Assembly (NCBI GenBank): GCA_947487325.1
Contig: CANKWG010000002.1
Location: 1 to 33,458, forward strand
Origin: Oxalobacteraceae bacterium
GTDB taxonomy: Bacteria > Pseudomonadota > Gammaproteobacteria > Burkholderiales > Burkholderiaceae_D
DNA length: 33,458 nucleotides
Direction: 5' to 3'
The notes below the pieces were generated by a model. The model was not told where the DNA came from and did not search any database. It saw only the letters and a program-made list of their open reading frames with translations. Below, piece by piece: positions 1 to 8,442 of the stretch (its first letter is position 1; every line of letters starts with the position of its first letter). The position numbers and the translations under genes are program-made.

Positions 1-3
1 AGG

Positions 4-9
4 ATTATA
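4..9 (-). promoter_or_regulatory. Possible -10 for a divergent gene left of the window
   Basis: TATAAT on the minus strand lies inside CTTATAATCC at the left edge. It would serve a gene reading leftwards out of the window. The rest of 1-129 has no ORF of its own and presumably contains the mreB promoter, which I could not locate; a TTGACC at 65-70 has no matching -10. Confidence 0.3.
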
Positions 10-129
10 AGGTAGAATGTCAGGTTAATGGACGCAAGCGCTGTGCTTGGTGCAGCGCACAATTTTGACCCATTTCCGCAATTTTTCCGCTCGGACGTGC
101 CCCGTTCAGGCGCTTAAGGACAGGATTTC

Positions 130-1173
130 ATGTTTGCATTCCTTCGTAGTTATTTTTCGAACGATCTGGCGATTGACCTCGGTACCGCCAATACACTGAT
201 TTACGTTCGCGGTTTGGGTATCGTGCTCGACGAGCCGTCCGTCGTCGCGATCCGCCAGCAGGGCGGGCCAAACGCCAAGAAAAACATTCAAGCCGTAGGT
301 AAGGAAGCAAAGCAGATGCTGGGCAAAGTGCCCGGCAATATCGAAGCTATTCGTCCGATGAAAGACGGCGTGATTGCTGACTTCACCGTCACTGAGCAAA
401 TGCTCAAGCAATTCATTCGCATGGTGCATGACACCAAGCTCTTCAAACCGTCGCCGCGCATCATCATTTGCGTACCTTGCGGTTCGACCCAAGTCGAGCG
501 TCGCGCGATCCGTGAGTCTGCGTTGGGCGCTGGTGCATCACAGGTGTTTTTGATTGAAGAGCCGATGGCGGCTGCCATTGGTGCAGGCCTGCCGGTCTCT
601 GAAGCAACCGGCTCGATGGTGGTCGATATCGGCGGTGGTACCACCGAAGTCGGCATTATTTCGCTGGGTGGTATGGTCTACAAAGGCTCGGTACGCGTCG
701 GCGGTGACAAATTCGACGAAGCCATCGTCAACTACATTCGCCGCAACTATGGAATGCTGATCGGCGAACAGACGGCAGAGACGATCAAGAAGCAGATTGG
801 TTCAGCTTTCCCGGGTACCGAAGTACGCGAAATGGAAGTCAAAGGCCGTAATCTTTCCGAAGGTATTCCACGTTCCTTCACTATCTCAAGCAACGAAGTG
901 CTCGAAGCACTGACCGATCCGCTCAATAACATCGTCTCGGCGGTAAAAAATGCACTTGAGCAGACACCGCCTGAGTTGGGTGCTGACATCGCTGAGAAGG
1001 GCATGATGCTCACGGGTGGCGGCGCGCTGCTACGTGATCTCGATCGTCTGCTCATGGAAGAAACTGGTCTGCCTGTGCTCGTGGCCGATGATCCGCTAAC
1101 CTGCGTGGTACGCGGCTCAGGAATGGCGCTGGAGCGCATGGACAAGCTGGGTTCTCTGTTCTCCTACGAATAA
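130..1173 (+). CDS. mreB: Rod shape-determining protein MreB (bacterial actin)
   Basis: MreB is an actin-fold ATPase that forms membrane-associated filaments on the cytoplasmic face and positions the elongation machinery. At 347 aa it is full length for the family. The phosphate-1 motif DLGTAN lies at residues 16-21, the phosphate-2 motif DIGGGTTE near residue 165, and the adenosine motif LTGGGALL near residue 293. The amphipathic N-terminus MFAFLRSYF fits membrane binding. The ATG at 130 is preceded by AAGGA (116-120) and AGGA (122-125). It is the first gene of a classic mreBCD-mrdA-rodA cluster. The gap to mreC is about 140 bp and holds a terminator-like hairpin, so mreB may be expressed above the rest. 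Confidence 0.98.
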   Translation: MFAFLRSYFSNDLAIDLGTANTLIYVRGLGIVLDEPSVVAIRQQGGPNAKKNIQAVGKEAKQMLGKVPGNIEAIRPMKDGVIADFTVTEQMLKQFIRMVHDTKLFKPSPRIIICVPCGSTQVERRAIRESALGAGASQVFLIEEPMAAAIGAGLPVSEATGSMVVDIGGGTTEVGIISLGGMVYKGSVRVGGDKFDEAIVNYIRRNYGMLIGEQTAETIKKQIGSAFPGTEVREMEVKGRNLSEGIPRSFTISSNEVLEALTDPLNNIVSAVKNALEQTPPELGADIAEKGMMLTGGGALLRDLDRLLMEETGLPVLVADDPLTCVVRGSGMALERMDKLGSLFSYE

Positions 1174-1224
1174 CTCAATGCGCATGTGTGACCGCTGCCC
1201 GCCAACATTTTGCGGACAGTCGTC

Positions 1225-1242
1225 ACCGCGATGCGCGGTTTT
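1225..1242 (+). terminator. Hairpin with short T-run between mreB and mreC (possible attenuator)
   Basis: A perfect 6-bp stem (ACCGCG at 1225-1230, CGCGGT at 1234-1239) with a 3-base ATG loop runs into four T residues. This resembles a weak intrinsic terminator in the only sizeable gap of the mre operon. A TATAAC (1261-1266) downstream might be a -10 for mreC, but I see no matching -35. Partial termination here would lower mreCD relative to mreB; that is inference. Confidence 0.4.
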
Positions 1243-1314
1243 GTATTTGCGAGAGGCGGTTATAACGCGCTACTTGCAGGTTTTCCATTTCGACGGCACT
1301 AGAGTCTCACCTTG

Positions 1315-2235
1315 ATGGAATACAGTCCGCCGCCACTCTTCAAGCAAGGTGCTTCGGCACGTGCAAAGATGCTTTTCTTTGCGTTGATTGCAGTCGCTTT
1401 GCTGATGGCTGATTCACGATTGCGCACACTCGGTGTGATGCGTCAGGCGATCGGCGCAGCCTTGTATCCGTTGCAAATCGTCGCGATGCTTCCTCGAGAC
1501 GCATTCTTCTCTGTAACAGACTACTTTGGGTCACTGACCCGCCTGGAAAGTGAAAATGCGCGCATGCGCGAGCAGAGGGTGCTGAATTCACAGCAATTGC
1601 AACAGAACGCGCAGCTGCTTGCAGAGAACGCGCATTTGCGTCGCTTGCTTGACGCTTCCGATCGCGTTCAGATCAAAACGCTGATGGGCGAGATTCTCTA
1701 CGATGCGCGCGATCCATTTTCACGCAAAATTATTCTTGACCGTGGGCAGTCACATGGCATCCGTACAGGACAGCCTGTCATTGATGATCTCGGCGTAATC
1801 GGTCAGGTTACGCGCGTATTTCCCTTTACCTCCGAAGTCACGCTGCTGACTGACAAAGACCACGCGATACCGGTTCAGGTACTGCGCAGCGGTGTGCGCA
1901 GCGTCGCCTATGGCCGTGGTCAGTCCGGGGTGCTCGAATTGCGTTTCATGGCGTCCAATGCCGATATTCGCAAAGGTGATGTGCTGTCGACGTCGGGTAT
2001 TGATGGTGTTTATCCTTCAGGCCTGTCAGTTGCGACGGTGGTCAGTGTCGATACACAGACGTCGGATGCCTTTGCCCGTATCTTGTGTCAGCCTAGCGCA
2101 GGCGTCTCTCGCCATCGACAAGTGCTGATTCTGCTCGCAGAAAATAACCAGCCACCCCCGCCGACGACAGACAACCCACTGCAGCCAGAACTTCGTAACA
2201 AGCGTGCGCGCAAAGATGCAACGGAGACGCAATGA
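1315..2235 (+). CDS. mreC: Rod shape-determining protein MreC
   Basis: MreC is a bitopic inner-membrane protein whose periplasmic part activates PBP2 and links it to MreB filaments. The 306-aa product has a short cytoplasmic N-terminus and one membrane segment near residues 18-37. A coiled coil rich in Glu, Gln and Leu follows at about 75-115, then the beta-rich MreC domain to about residue 275. The tail is rich in proline, lysine and arginine. The ATG at 1315 is preferred to a TTG immediately before it. The stop overlaps the mreD start in an ATGA, indicating translational coupling. Confidence 0.97.
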   Translation: MEYSPPPLFKQGASARAKMLFFALIAVALLMADSRLRTLGVMRQAIGAALYPLQIVAMLPRDAFFSVTDYFGSLTRLESENARMREQRVLNSQQLQQNAQLLAENAHLRRLLDASDRVQIKTLMGEILYDARDPFSRKIILDRGQSHGIRTGQPVIDDLGVIGQVTRVFPFTSEVTLLTDKDHAIPVQVLRSGVRSVAYGRGQSGVLELRFMASNADIRKGDVLSTSGIDGVYPSGLSVATVVSVDTQTSDAFARILCQPSAGVSRHRQVLILLAENNQPPPPTTDNPLQPELRNKRARKDATETQ

Positions 2236-2744
2236 TCGATCGTGACCATATTCTTCTGCCGGTCAATCCTGCATTCATTGCATTCAGCTTGCTGGCGGCA
2301 TTTTTCATGAATCTTTTCCCCTGGGGTAGTTGGGGTTGGATACCGGACTTCGTCGCACTGACCCTGGTGTTCTGGAGTATTTATCAGCCGCGCAAGGTGG
2401 GTATCGGTATTGCGTTCCTGATGGGACTGGTCATGGACGTACACAGCGCATCCCTGCTGGGCGAGAACGCGCTGGCCTATACGCTGCTATCTTATTTTGC
2501 GATTACGATTCACCGCCGCGTGCTGTGGTTCCGACCCTCGGTACAAGCTTTGCACGTGCTGCCGCTCTTCATCGTGATGCAGGTCGTGCAGATGCTGATT
2601 CAGCTCGCTGTTACGGGGAATTTGCCTAGCTGGTTGTATTTTGTTCAAAGCATTGTGGCCACCCTCGTCTGGCCGATTGTCTGCTGGTTGCTACTCGCAC
2701 CTCAGCGGCGTGCAGTCGATCGTGACGAAACGCGGCCTATCTGA
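2232..2744 (+). CDS. mreD: Rod shape-determining protein MreD
   Basis: MreD is a small polytopic inner-membrane partner of MreC in the elongasome. The product is 170 aa and almost entirely hydrophobic, with about five membrane segments, as usual for the family. The acidic motif GLVMDVHSASLLGENAL in the middle is typical of MreD. It overlaps mreC by four bases. About 58 bp separate it from the PBP2 gene, with no terminator in between, so the two are probably cotranscribed. Confidence 0.95.
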   Translation: MIDRDHILLPVNPAFIAFSLLAAFFMNLFPWGSWGWIPDFVALTLVFWSIYQPRKVGIGIAFLMGLVMDVHSASLLGENALAYTLLSYFAITIHRRVLWFRPSVQALHVLPLFIVMQVVQMLIQLAVTGNLPSWLYFVQSIVATLVWPIVCWLLLAPQRRAVDRDETRPI

Positions 2745-2802
2745 TGATGCGCCTGTTTATCCTGGCCGATCGTGTTCTACCTAGTGAATTCAGCCGTGCC
2801 CC

Positions 2803-4788
2803 ATGACCGAAATTAAAGACACTGAACGCGAACTGCAGCTATTCAGATTGCGTCTGTCGGTGGCGGGTCTGGTGGTCTTCGTTTGTTTTGGTTTGCTCAT
2901 GCTGCGTTTTTTATGGCTGCAGGCCGTACGTCACAGCGAATATGCAGAGCGTGCGGAAAGCAACCGTATTTCAGTCGTCCCCGCGGTACCCAATCGCGGA
3001 CTGATTGTGGATCGTAACGGTGTTGTTCTGGCACGTAACTACTCTGCATATACGCTGGAAATTACACCCGCCAAAATTGACCGTCAGCTCGATACCGTGA
3101 TTGATGAGCTTGCGCAGCTGGTGGATATTCAGCCCAAGGATCGCAAGCGCTTTCGACGTTTGATGGAAGAATCCAAGACCTTCGAAAGTCTGCCCATTCG
3201 TACTCGCCTCACCGATGAAGAAGTTGCGCGCTTTGCGGCCCAGCGTTACCGCTTCCCTGGTGTTGATATTCAGGCGCGTTTATTCCGTCAATATCCTTTG
3301 GGTCAGACGGCTTCGCACATGATTGGTTATATCGGTCGCGTCAACAAAAAAGAAGCTGAACGTCTAGAGGGGAGTGATGACGCTGCCAACTATCGTGGCA
3401 CCGAATACATCGGCAAAGAAGGTATAGAAAAAAGTTACGAGAAACATCTGCACGGCATGACTGGATATGACGAGATCGAGGTCTCGGCTGGTGGACGCGC
3501 AAATCGCACTCTGTCACGTACAGCGCCTACGCCGGGTAATAACCTGATTTTGTCAGTTGATATCGAGCTGCAGAAAATTGTGGAAAAAGCCTTTGGCGAT
3601 CGACGTGGCGCTTTGGTGGCTATCGAGCCTGAAACGGGCGACATTCTCGCTTACGTTTCCATGCCCACTTATGATCCCAACCTGTTCGTCGAAGGTATTG
3701 ATGCGAAAAGCTGGGAGGAGCTAAATACCTCTCTCGACAAGCCTTTGCTCAATCGCGCGCTGATCGGCAGCTACCCACCGGGCTCAACCTTCAAACCTTA
3801 CATGGCGCTGGCCTCGCTCGAATTGGGCAAGCGCACACCCGAGTTCGCGATTTTTGATCCGGGCTACTTCATGTTTGGTAACAATCGCTTTCGCGATGAC
3901 AAGGAAGGTGGACATGGTCGGGTTGATATGTACAAGTCGATCGTACAGTCCTGTAATACTTACTACTACGTGCTTGCCAATGATCTTGGCATCGATGCAA
4001 TTCATGATTTCATGAAGCCTTTCGGTTTTGGCCAACTCACGGGCATCGATCTTGAAAACGAGCGCCGTGGCGTTTTACCATCGCAGGAATGGAAACGTAA
4101 CGCTTACAAGCGCCCCGAACTGCAAAAATGGTATGCGGGCGAAACGATTTCGGTGGGTATCGGCCAGGGTTATAACTCCTTCACGCCGCTGCAGCTAGCG
4201 CATGCGGTCGCTAACCTGAGTAATAACGGCGTCGTCATGAAACCGCATTTGGTCAAAATGGTCGAGAACGGCACGACCAAAGCCAGAAAACTGACGGTGC
4301 CCAAAGAGAGCTATCGTATACCGCTCAAACCTGAAAACATCGAGGTCATCAAGCAGGCAATGATCGGTGTCACCAAAGAAGGTACATCGGCAAGATCATT
4401 CGCGAATGCACCCTATAGCTCAGGGGGTAAAACGGGTACGGCACAAGCTGCAGCGATGAGCAAGAGCGTGAAATACGACGCGAGCAAAATTGCTGAAAGA
4501 CTGCGCGACCATTCGCTTTATATTGCTTTTGCACCGGCAGACAAGCCGAAGATCGCGTTGGCAGTCATTGTGGAAAATGCGGGCTTCGGGGCTGCCGCTG
4601 CCGCGCCGATTGCGCGCATGGCGATGGATTTTTATTTGACAGGCAAGCGGCCGGACGAGCCGCCGCCCAAGCCTAAAGCCAAAGACGCGACACCGGCAGC
4701 GGAGACGCAGGCGCCCAAGCCTGCGGTGCCCACGCAATCCCCGTCAAGTGCGCCAGCAGCCACGACTTCACCCGGGAGAGCCAATTGA
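2803..4788 (+). CDS. mrdA: Penicillin-binding protein 2, elongation transpeptidase
   Basis: PBP2 is the class B PBP that cross-links lateral-wall peptidoglycan in complex with RodA. The 661-aa product has one N-terminal membrane anchor (about residues 19-40) and the pedestal motif NRGLIVDRNG near residue 65. The transpeptidase motifs are intact: S328-T-F-K331 (catalytic Ser), S383-C-N385 and K543-T-G545. After the last domain comes a tail of about 45 residues rich in Pro, Lys and Ala, longer than in E. coli PBP2 (633 aa). The start lacks a clear Shine-Dalgarno sequence, but no better in-frame start is seen. Its stop overlaps the rodA start. Confidence 0.97.
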   Translation: MTEIKDTERELQLFRLRLSVAGLVVFVCFGLLMLRFLWLQAVRHSEYAERAESNRISVVPAVPNRGLIVDRNGVVLARNYSAYTLEITPAKIDRQLDTVIDELAQLVDIQPKDRKRFRRLMEESKTFESLPIRTRLTDEEVARFAAQRYRFPGVDIQARLFRQYPLGQTASHMIGYIGRVNKKEAERLEGSDDAANYRGTEYIGKEGIEKSYEKHLHGMTGYDEIEVSAGGRANRTLSRTAPTPGNNLILSVDIELQKIVEKAFGDRRGALVAIEPETGDILAYVSMPTYDPNLFVEGIDAKSWEELNTSLDKPLLNRALIGSYPPGSTFKPYMALASLELGKRTPEFAIFDPGYFMFGNNRFRDDKEGGHGRVDMYKSIVQSCNTYYYVLANDLGIDAIHDFMKPFGFGQLTGIDLENERRGVLPSQEWKRNAYKRPELQKWYAGETISVGIGQGYNSFTPLQLAHAVANLSNNGVVMKPHLVKMVENGTTKARKLTVPKESYRIPLKPENIEVIKQAMIGVTKEGTSARSFANAPYSSGGKTGTAQAAAMSKSVKYDASKIAERLRDHSLYIAFAPADKPKIALAVIVENAGFGAAAAAPIARMAMDFYLTGKRPDEPPPKPKAKDATPAAETQAPKPAVPTQSPSSAPAATTSPGRAN

Positions 4789-5906
4789 TCTCATTCATGG
4801 ATAACAGTCGGTTTCAGGTGATCAATCAGGTTCGGCGTCGCTTTTTCATTTTCGATCGTACGCTGACGATTATTCTCGGCCTGATTCTTCTGTTGGGATG
4901 CTTGGCAGTGTTCTCGGCGGCCATGGATTTTCCCGGACGCTTTGAGGGGCATGTGCGCAATATCGCCGTGGGTATCGCCGTGATGTGGGTTGCTGCGATG
5001 ATTCCGCCACAAACCCTGATGCGTTTTGCTGTGCCGATCTACCTGATGGGTGTTGCCTTGCTGGTCGCAGTCGCGCTGTTCGGATTAATCAAGAACGGCG
5101 CGCGTCGTTGGATCAATATCGGCGTCATCATTCAGCCCTCGGAAATCATGAAGCTGGCATTGCCTTTGATGCTTGCTTGGTACTTTCAAAAACGCGAGGG
5201 CATGATTCGTTGGCGTGATTTTCTTTTTGCCGGAGTTCTTCTCGCCATCCCAGTCGCTCTGATCTTGCGTCAGCCCGACCTGGGCACCTCCTTGCTAGTG
5301 ACTTCGGCGGGATTTTTCGTGATCTTTCTCGCCGGTTTGTCTTGGCGGCTGATCACTGGTCTGATCATCGCTGGCCTTTCCAGTTTGCCGCTGCTTTGGA
5401 CGCTCCTGCATGATTATCAGCGCAACCGGGTCATGACGCTGCTTGATCCCACTTCAGATCCCTTGGGTAAAGGTTTTCACATCATTCAGTCCACCATTGC
5501 GATCGGTTCCGGCGGACTGATCGGCAAGGGATGGCTCAATGGCACACAGTCTCATCTGGAATTCATTCCTGAACGTACAACCGATTTCATTTTTGCGGTG
5601 TTCTCCGAAGAATTCGGATTGCTGGGCAATGGCGTCCTGCTGGTGTTGTATCTATTGCTGATTGGCCGCGGACTGATCATCTCAGCAAATGCACCCACAC
5701 TTTTTTCACGTCTGTTGGCAGGTACGCTGACTTTATCGATATTTGTTTATGTGTTTGTGAATATGGGTATGGTCAGCGGAATTTTGCCGGTCGTCGGTGT
5801 GCCACTGCCTTTCGTGAGTTATGGCGGCACGGCCTTTGTTACCCTCAGTCTGGGTGTGGGTACGCTGATGAGTATTCAGCGGCATCGCAAACTGGTACAA
5901 ACCTGA
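4785..5906 (+). CDS. rodA: Peptidoglycan glycosyltransferase RodA (SEDS family)
   Basis: RodA polymerises lipid II into glycan strands during elongation and works with PBP2. The 373-aa product is polytopic, with about ten hydrophobic segments. The SEDS motif RQPDLGTS is present, as is the extracytoplasmic motif PERTTDFIFA, whose Asp corresponds to the residue essential in E. coli and Thermus RodA. The C-terminus carries the family sequence PLPFVSYGGTAFV. I chose the TTG at 4785, which overlaps the mrdA stop as TTGA, because GGGAGAG at 4774-4780 is correctly spaced for it. The ATG at 4797 is an alternative four codons in. Confidence 0.96.
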   Translation: MISFMDNSRFQVINQVRRRFFIFDRTLTIILGLILLLGCLAVFSAAMDFPGRFEGHVRNIAVGIAVMWVAAMIPPQTLMRFAVPIYLMGVALLVAVALFGLIKNGARRWINIGVIIQPSEIMKLALPLMLAWYFQKREGMIRWRDFLFAGVLLAIPVALILRQPDLGTSLLVTSAGFFVIFLAGLSWRLITGLIIAGLSSLPLLWTLLHDYQRNRVMTLLDPTSDPLGKGFHIIQSTIAIGSGGLIGKGWLNGTQSHLEFIPERTTDFIFAVFSEEFGLLGNGVLLVLYLLLIGRGLIISANAPTLFSRLLAGTLTLSIFVYVFVNMGMVSGILPVVGVPLPFVSYGGTAFVTLSLGVGTLMSIQRHRKLVQT

Positions 5907-5934
5907 TTTGCTCGTGTACGGCGCTTCCGGTTTT

Positions 5935-6984
5935 ATGGACCCTTTGTACCGGCGCGGGTACTACAGCGGGTTAGTCCTGTGCGCAACGACTTTGTTAAGT
6001 AGTTGTACCACCATCGATTTATCGGAACCACGCGATTCCGATCGCAGGGCACCGGTGATCCGGCGCTCAACATCGGATAAGAGCACGACAGCGCCATCCG
6101 GCAGTACGACCAATAATGCTGTCCCGCCCATCTCGCAATCACCTTCGACATCTGCCACCAGAAAACCTGGCGCCTACTACAAGGACGATGGGCCGGACGA
6201 TCGCATCCCTGAAGGTTTGCTCGATACGCCTGACGCAGAGCCCCGCATTGAGCCCTATGCAAAGGGGCCGAGCCGACCCTATACGATTTTCGATCAGACC
6301 TACGTCCCCATCACGGACAATCGTCCGTTCGTACAGCGTGGCATAGGCAGTTGGTATGGAAAAAAATTTCATGGACAGCGCACCGCATCAGGTGAAATTT
6401 ACGATATGTATAAGATGACGGCAGCGCATCCGACGCTGCCGATACCGTGCTATGCACGTGTCACTAATTTGCGTAATGGGAAACAAGTCATTGTTCGCAT
6501 CAATGATCGTGGCCCATTTCATTCGTCTCGCATCATCGACCTGTCTTACACCGCCGCGCTGAAGCTAGGTTATGTGCAAAATGGCAGCTCGGAGCTTGAA
6601 GTCGAGCGATTGCTACCGGAGGAAATCACGCGTATGCAAGCTGCCCGACGCTCAGACGGCAGCCTTGCAGCTAAGCTTGTTACTGCGGATGAAATCGATG
6701 CAATTGTTCGTCCCGTTAATGCACCGACCACTTCCGCGGTAGCCGTGGAGGCAGGTGGATTTTTCCTGCAGTTTGGCGTTTTTTCGCAAGTACAGAACGC
6801 CGCCTCCCTGCGTGAACGTTTGCTCTCCACATGGCCTGAGGATTTACCGCGGCCTGAGGTCGTTCAAAGTCAGGGTCTGTACCGTTTGCACAGCGGCCCC
6901 TTCAATACGCGCGAGATGGCCGACCGCGCCGCGCAAGCGCTGAAATCATCGGCGCAGTTGCAGCCCACGATTGTGCAGAAATAG
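5935..6984 (+). CDS. rlpA: Septal ring lytic transglycosylase RlpA (lipoprotein)
   Basis: RlpA cleaves naked glycan strands at the division site and sits in the outer membrane as a lipoprotein. From the ATG at 5935 the product is 349 aa; in-frame TTG and GTG codons upstream are possible but would lengthen the signal peptide. The lipobox LSSC puts the lipidated Cys at residue 24. A disordered, Ser/Pro-rich linker leads to the double-psi beta-barrel (about 135-225) and a C-terminal SPOR domain (about 273-349). E154, H165 and D191 have the spacing of the P. aeruginosa catalytic residues E120, H131 and D157, so activity is expected. It ends one base from the convergent rsmI stop. Confidence 0.95.
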   Translation: MDPLYRRGYYSGLVLCATTLLSSCTTIDLSEPRDSDRRAPVIRRSTSDKSTTAPSGSTTNNAVPPISQSPSTSATRKPGAYYKDDGPDDRIPEGLLDTPDAEPRIEPYAKGPSRPYTIFDQTYVPITDNRPFVQRGIGSWYGKKFHGQRTASGEIYDMYKMTAAHPTLPIPCYARVTNLRNGKQVIVRINDRGPFHSSRIIDLSYTAALKLGYVQNGSSELEVERLLPEEITRMQAARRSDGSLAAKLVTADEIDAIVRPVNAPTTSAVAVEAGGFFLQFGVFSQVQNAASLRERLLSTWPEDLPRPEVVQSQGLYRLHSGPFNTREMADRAAQALKSSAQLQPTIVQK

Positions 6985-6985
6985 A

Positions 6986-7903
6986 TCAGGTAGAGCGAGA
7001 CGTCCGAGCCAGTGCTATTTCGTAGAGCTGATTTTTTTTCACACCGGTAATGCGTGAGGTCAGCGCCGCCGCCTGACTGACGCTGCACTCTTCGAGCAGA
7101 ATATCGAGTACGCGTATCGCATCGTCCAGACCATCGTCATCTTTTGCGGCAGCCGCTTCGATCAACACTACAAACTCACCGCGCTGATGGTTGGGATCCG
7201 AGCTCAGCCAAGGCATAGCCTCCGATAATGGGCAGCGGTGTATTTGTTCGAAAACCTTGGATAATTCTCGTGCGATGACTATCTGTCGGTTGGGTTCAAA
7301 AACGCGGACCATGGCTGCGATGGTCTCCGCGATGCGGTGCGGTGCTTCATAAAACACCAGTGTCGCTGCAGAACTTTTTAGTGAATCCAGAATGGCTTCG
7401 CGTTGTTTGTCGCGTGCTGGTAAGAAACCGACAAAGTGGAATTGATCGGCAATCAGGCCGGAGGTAGATAATGCCGTAACGGCGGCTGATGCACCGGCAA
7501 TCGGTATCACTCGTAGCCCGGCGCTGATTACTGCATCGACGATGCGCGCACCCGGATCAGAAATCGCTGGTGTACCGGCATCCGACACCAGAGCGATGCG
7601 CTCCCCTTCCTGCAGGCGGCGGATGATTTTTTCTGCCACTTCCCGTTCATTATGCTGATGTGCGGACAAAAGGGGCTTATCGATACTAAGGCGAGCGAGT
7701 AATTGTCCTGTCATGCGGGTGTCTTCGCAGGCAATAACCGTGCAAAGCGACAGTGTTTTTAGTGCACGCAGGCTAATATCACCCATATTTCCAATGGGGG
7801 TTGCAACTACATATAATGCGCCGTCTGGAAAACTTTGCCGCTCGAGTTCCCCGGCCAGTGCGGTAATTCTCGCTGTGAAATCCGTGTTTGCCGATGAGTC
7901 CAT
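6986..7903 (-). CDS. rsmI: 16S rRNA 2'-O-ribose C1402 methyltransferase RsmI
   Basis: RsmI uses S-adenosylmethionine to methylate the ribose of C1402 in the decoding centre of 16S rRNA. The 305-aa product has the family motifs VATPIGN near the N-terminus, CEDTR, and VSDAGTPAISDPG. The frame is open further upstream to 7999, but conserved sequence begins after the ATG at 7903, which I take as the start. In E. coli (yraL) it neighbours yraN-diaA-dolP in a similar block; here it is transcribed away from them. It converges on rlpA with a one-base gap and no evident terminator. Confidence 0.95.
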   Translation of the reverse strand: MDSSANTDFTARITALAGELERQSFPDGALYVVATPIGNMGDISLRALKTLSLCTVIACEDTRMTGQLLARLSIDKPLLSAHQHNEREVAEKIIRRLQEGERIALVSDAGTPAISDPGARIVDAVISAGLRVIPIAGASAAVTALSTSGLIADQFHFVGFLPARDKQREAILDSLKSSAATLVFYEAPHRIAETIAAMVRVFEPNRQIVIARELSKVFEQIHRCPLSEAMPWLSSDPNHQRGEFVVLIEAAAAKDDDGLDDAIRVLDILLEECSVSQAAALTSRITGVKKNQLYEIALARTSRST

Positions 7904-7963
7904 GGAAGATGAGGGCTGGAAAATGAATAAAGCGTCGCAGGTCAGTCGGGTTCGAGCTGGTCT

Positions 7964-7969
7964 ATTGTA
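7964..7969 (-). promoter_or_regulatory. Possible -10 element for rsmI in the divergent rsmI/yraN gap
   Basis: On the minus strand TACAAT lies about 60 bases before the rsmI ATG. No convincing -35 is present at 16-18 bp. The 95-bp gap between the two divergent starts must hold promoters for one or both genes; this is the only hexamer close to consensus that I see. Confidence 0.25.
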
Positions 7970-7998
7970 CAAAAGTGTTCGTTTTGAGGCTCGATGCA

Positions 7999-8373
7999 AT
8001 GGCTACGCGCCATGACATTCAGCGGCCGAGCGCTGTTTCGCTCGGTCGGGATGCCGAAGTGCGCGCACTGACTTTCCTTCTGCAGCAAGGGCTGACGCTG
8101 ATCGAAAAAAATTTTCGCTGTCGCGCAGGTGAAATTGATCTGATCATGCGCGATGTACAAACGCTGGTCTTTATAGAAGTCCGCTCCCGTAAAAATCAGC
8201 AGTTTGGCGGCGCCGCTGCGAGCGTGGGCCCCGTCAAGCAGCAGCGCCTGTGGCGTAGTGCCTCTCTTTACTTGCTAAAGTTTCCCAAGCCGCCTGCCTG
8301 CCGTTTTGATCTGGTGGCTATCGATGGTAACGATCTCCGCTGGATGAAAAACATACGTCTTTCCGCTCGCTGA
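7999..8373 (+). CDS. yraN: YraN/UPF0102 family nuclease-fold protein
   Basis: This small protein has the restriction-endonuclease-like fold of the YraN family, whose cellular role is poorly defined. The 124-aa product carries the family motif RCRAGEIDLI around residue 45 (E45, D47) followed by FIEVRSR (E60, R62), the usual nuclease-type acidic residues. I prefer the ATG at 7999 to an in-frame GTG at 7975. It is divergent from rsmI and upstream of diaA and dolP, the same neighbours as in E. coli. A small inverted repeat, GCAGGC/GCCTGC (8385-8403), follows the gene without a T-run. Confidence 0.93.
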   Translation: MATRHDIQRPSAVSLGRDAEVRALTFLLQQGLTLIEKNFRCRAGEIDLIMRDVQTLVFIEVRSRKNQQFGGAAASVGPVKQQRLWRSASLYLLKFPKPPACRFDLVAIDGNDLRWMKNIRLSAR

Positions 8374-8426
8374 GCCAGTGTCAGGCAGGCCCAATAAGCC
8401 TGCAAGCTATCAGAGCCACTTCCTCT

Positions 8427-8432
8427 TATAAT
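8427..8432 (+). promoter_or_regulatory. Perfect TATAAT -10 just before diaA
   Basis: TATAAT lies only ten bases before the diaA ATG. If used, transcription would start about four bases before the start codon, giving a nearly leaderless mRNA. The -35 position shows no good match. The ten bases CTTATAATCC recur on the opposite strand at the left edge of the window. Confidence 0.4.
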
Positions 8433-8442
8433 CCGGACTAGC

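Noticed and set aside
7029..7036. Run of eight Ts just inside the rsmI 3' end, as a terminator for rlpA
   Set aside because: No convincing GC stem precedes it on the plus strand, and it lies within the rsmI coding region.
8385..8403. Inverted repeat GCAGGC/GCCTGC after yraN
   Set aside because: A 6-bp stem with no T-run in a 69-bp gap; too small to call a regulatory element.
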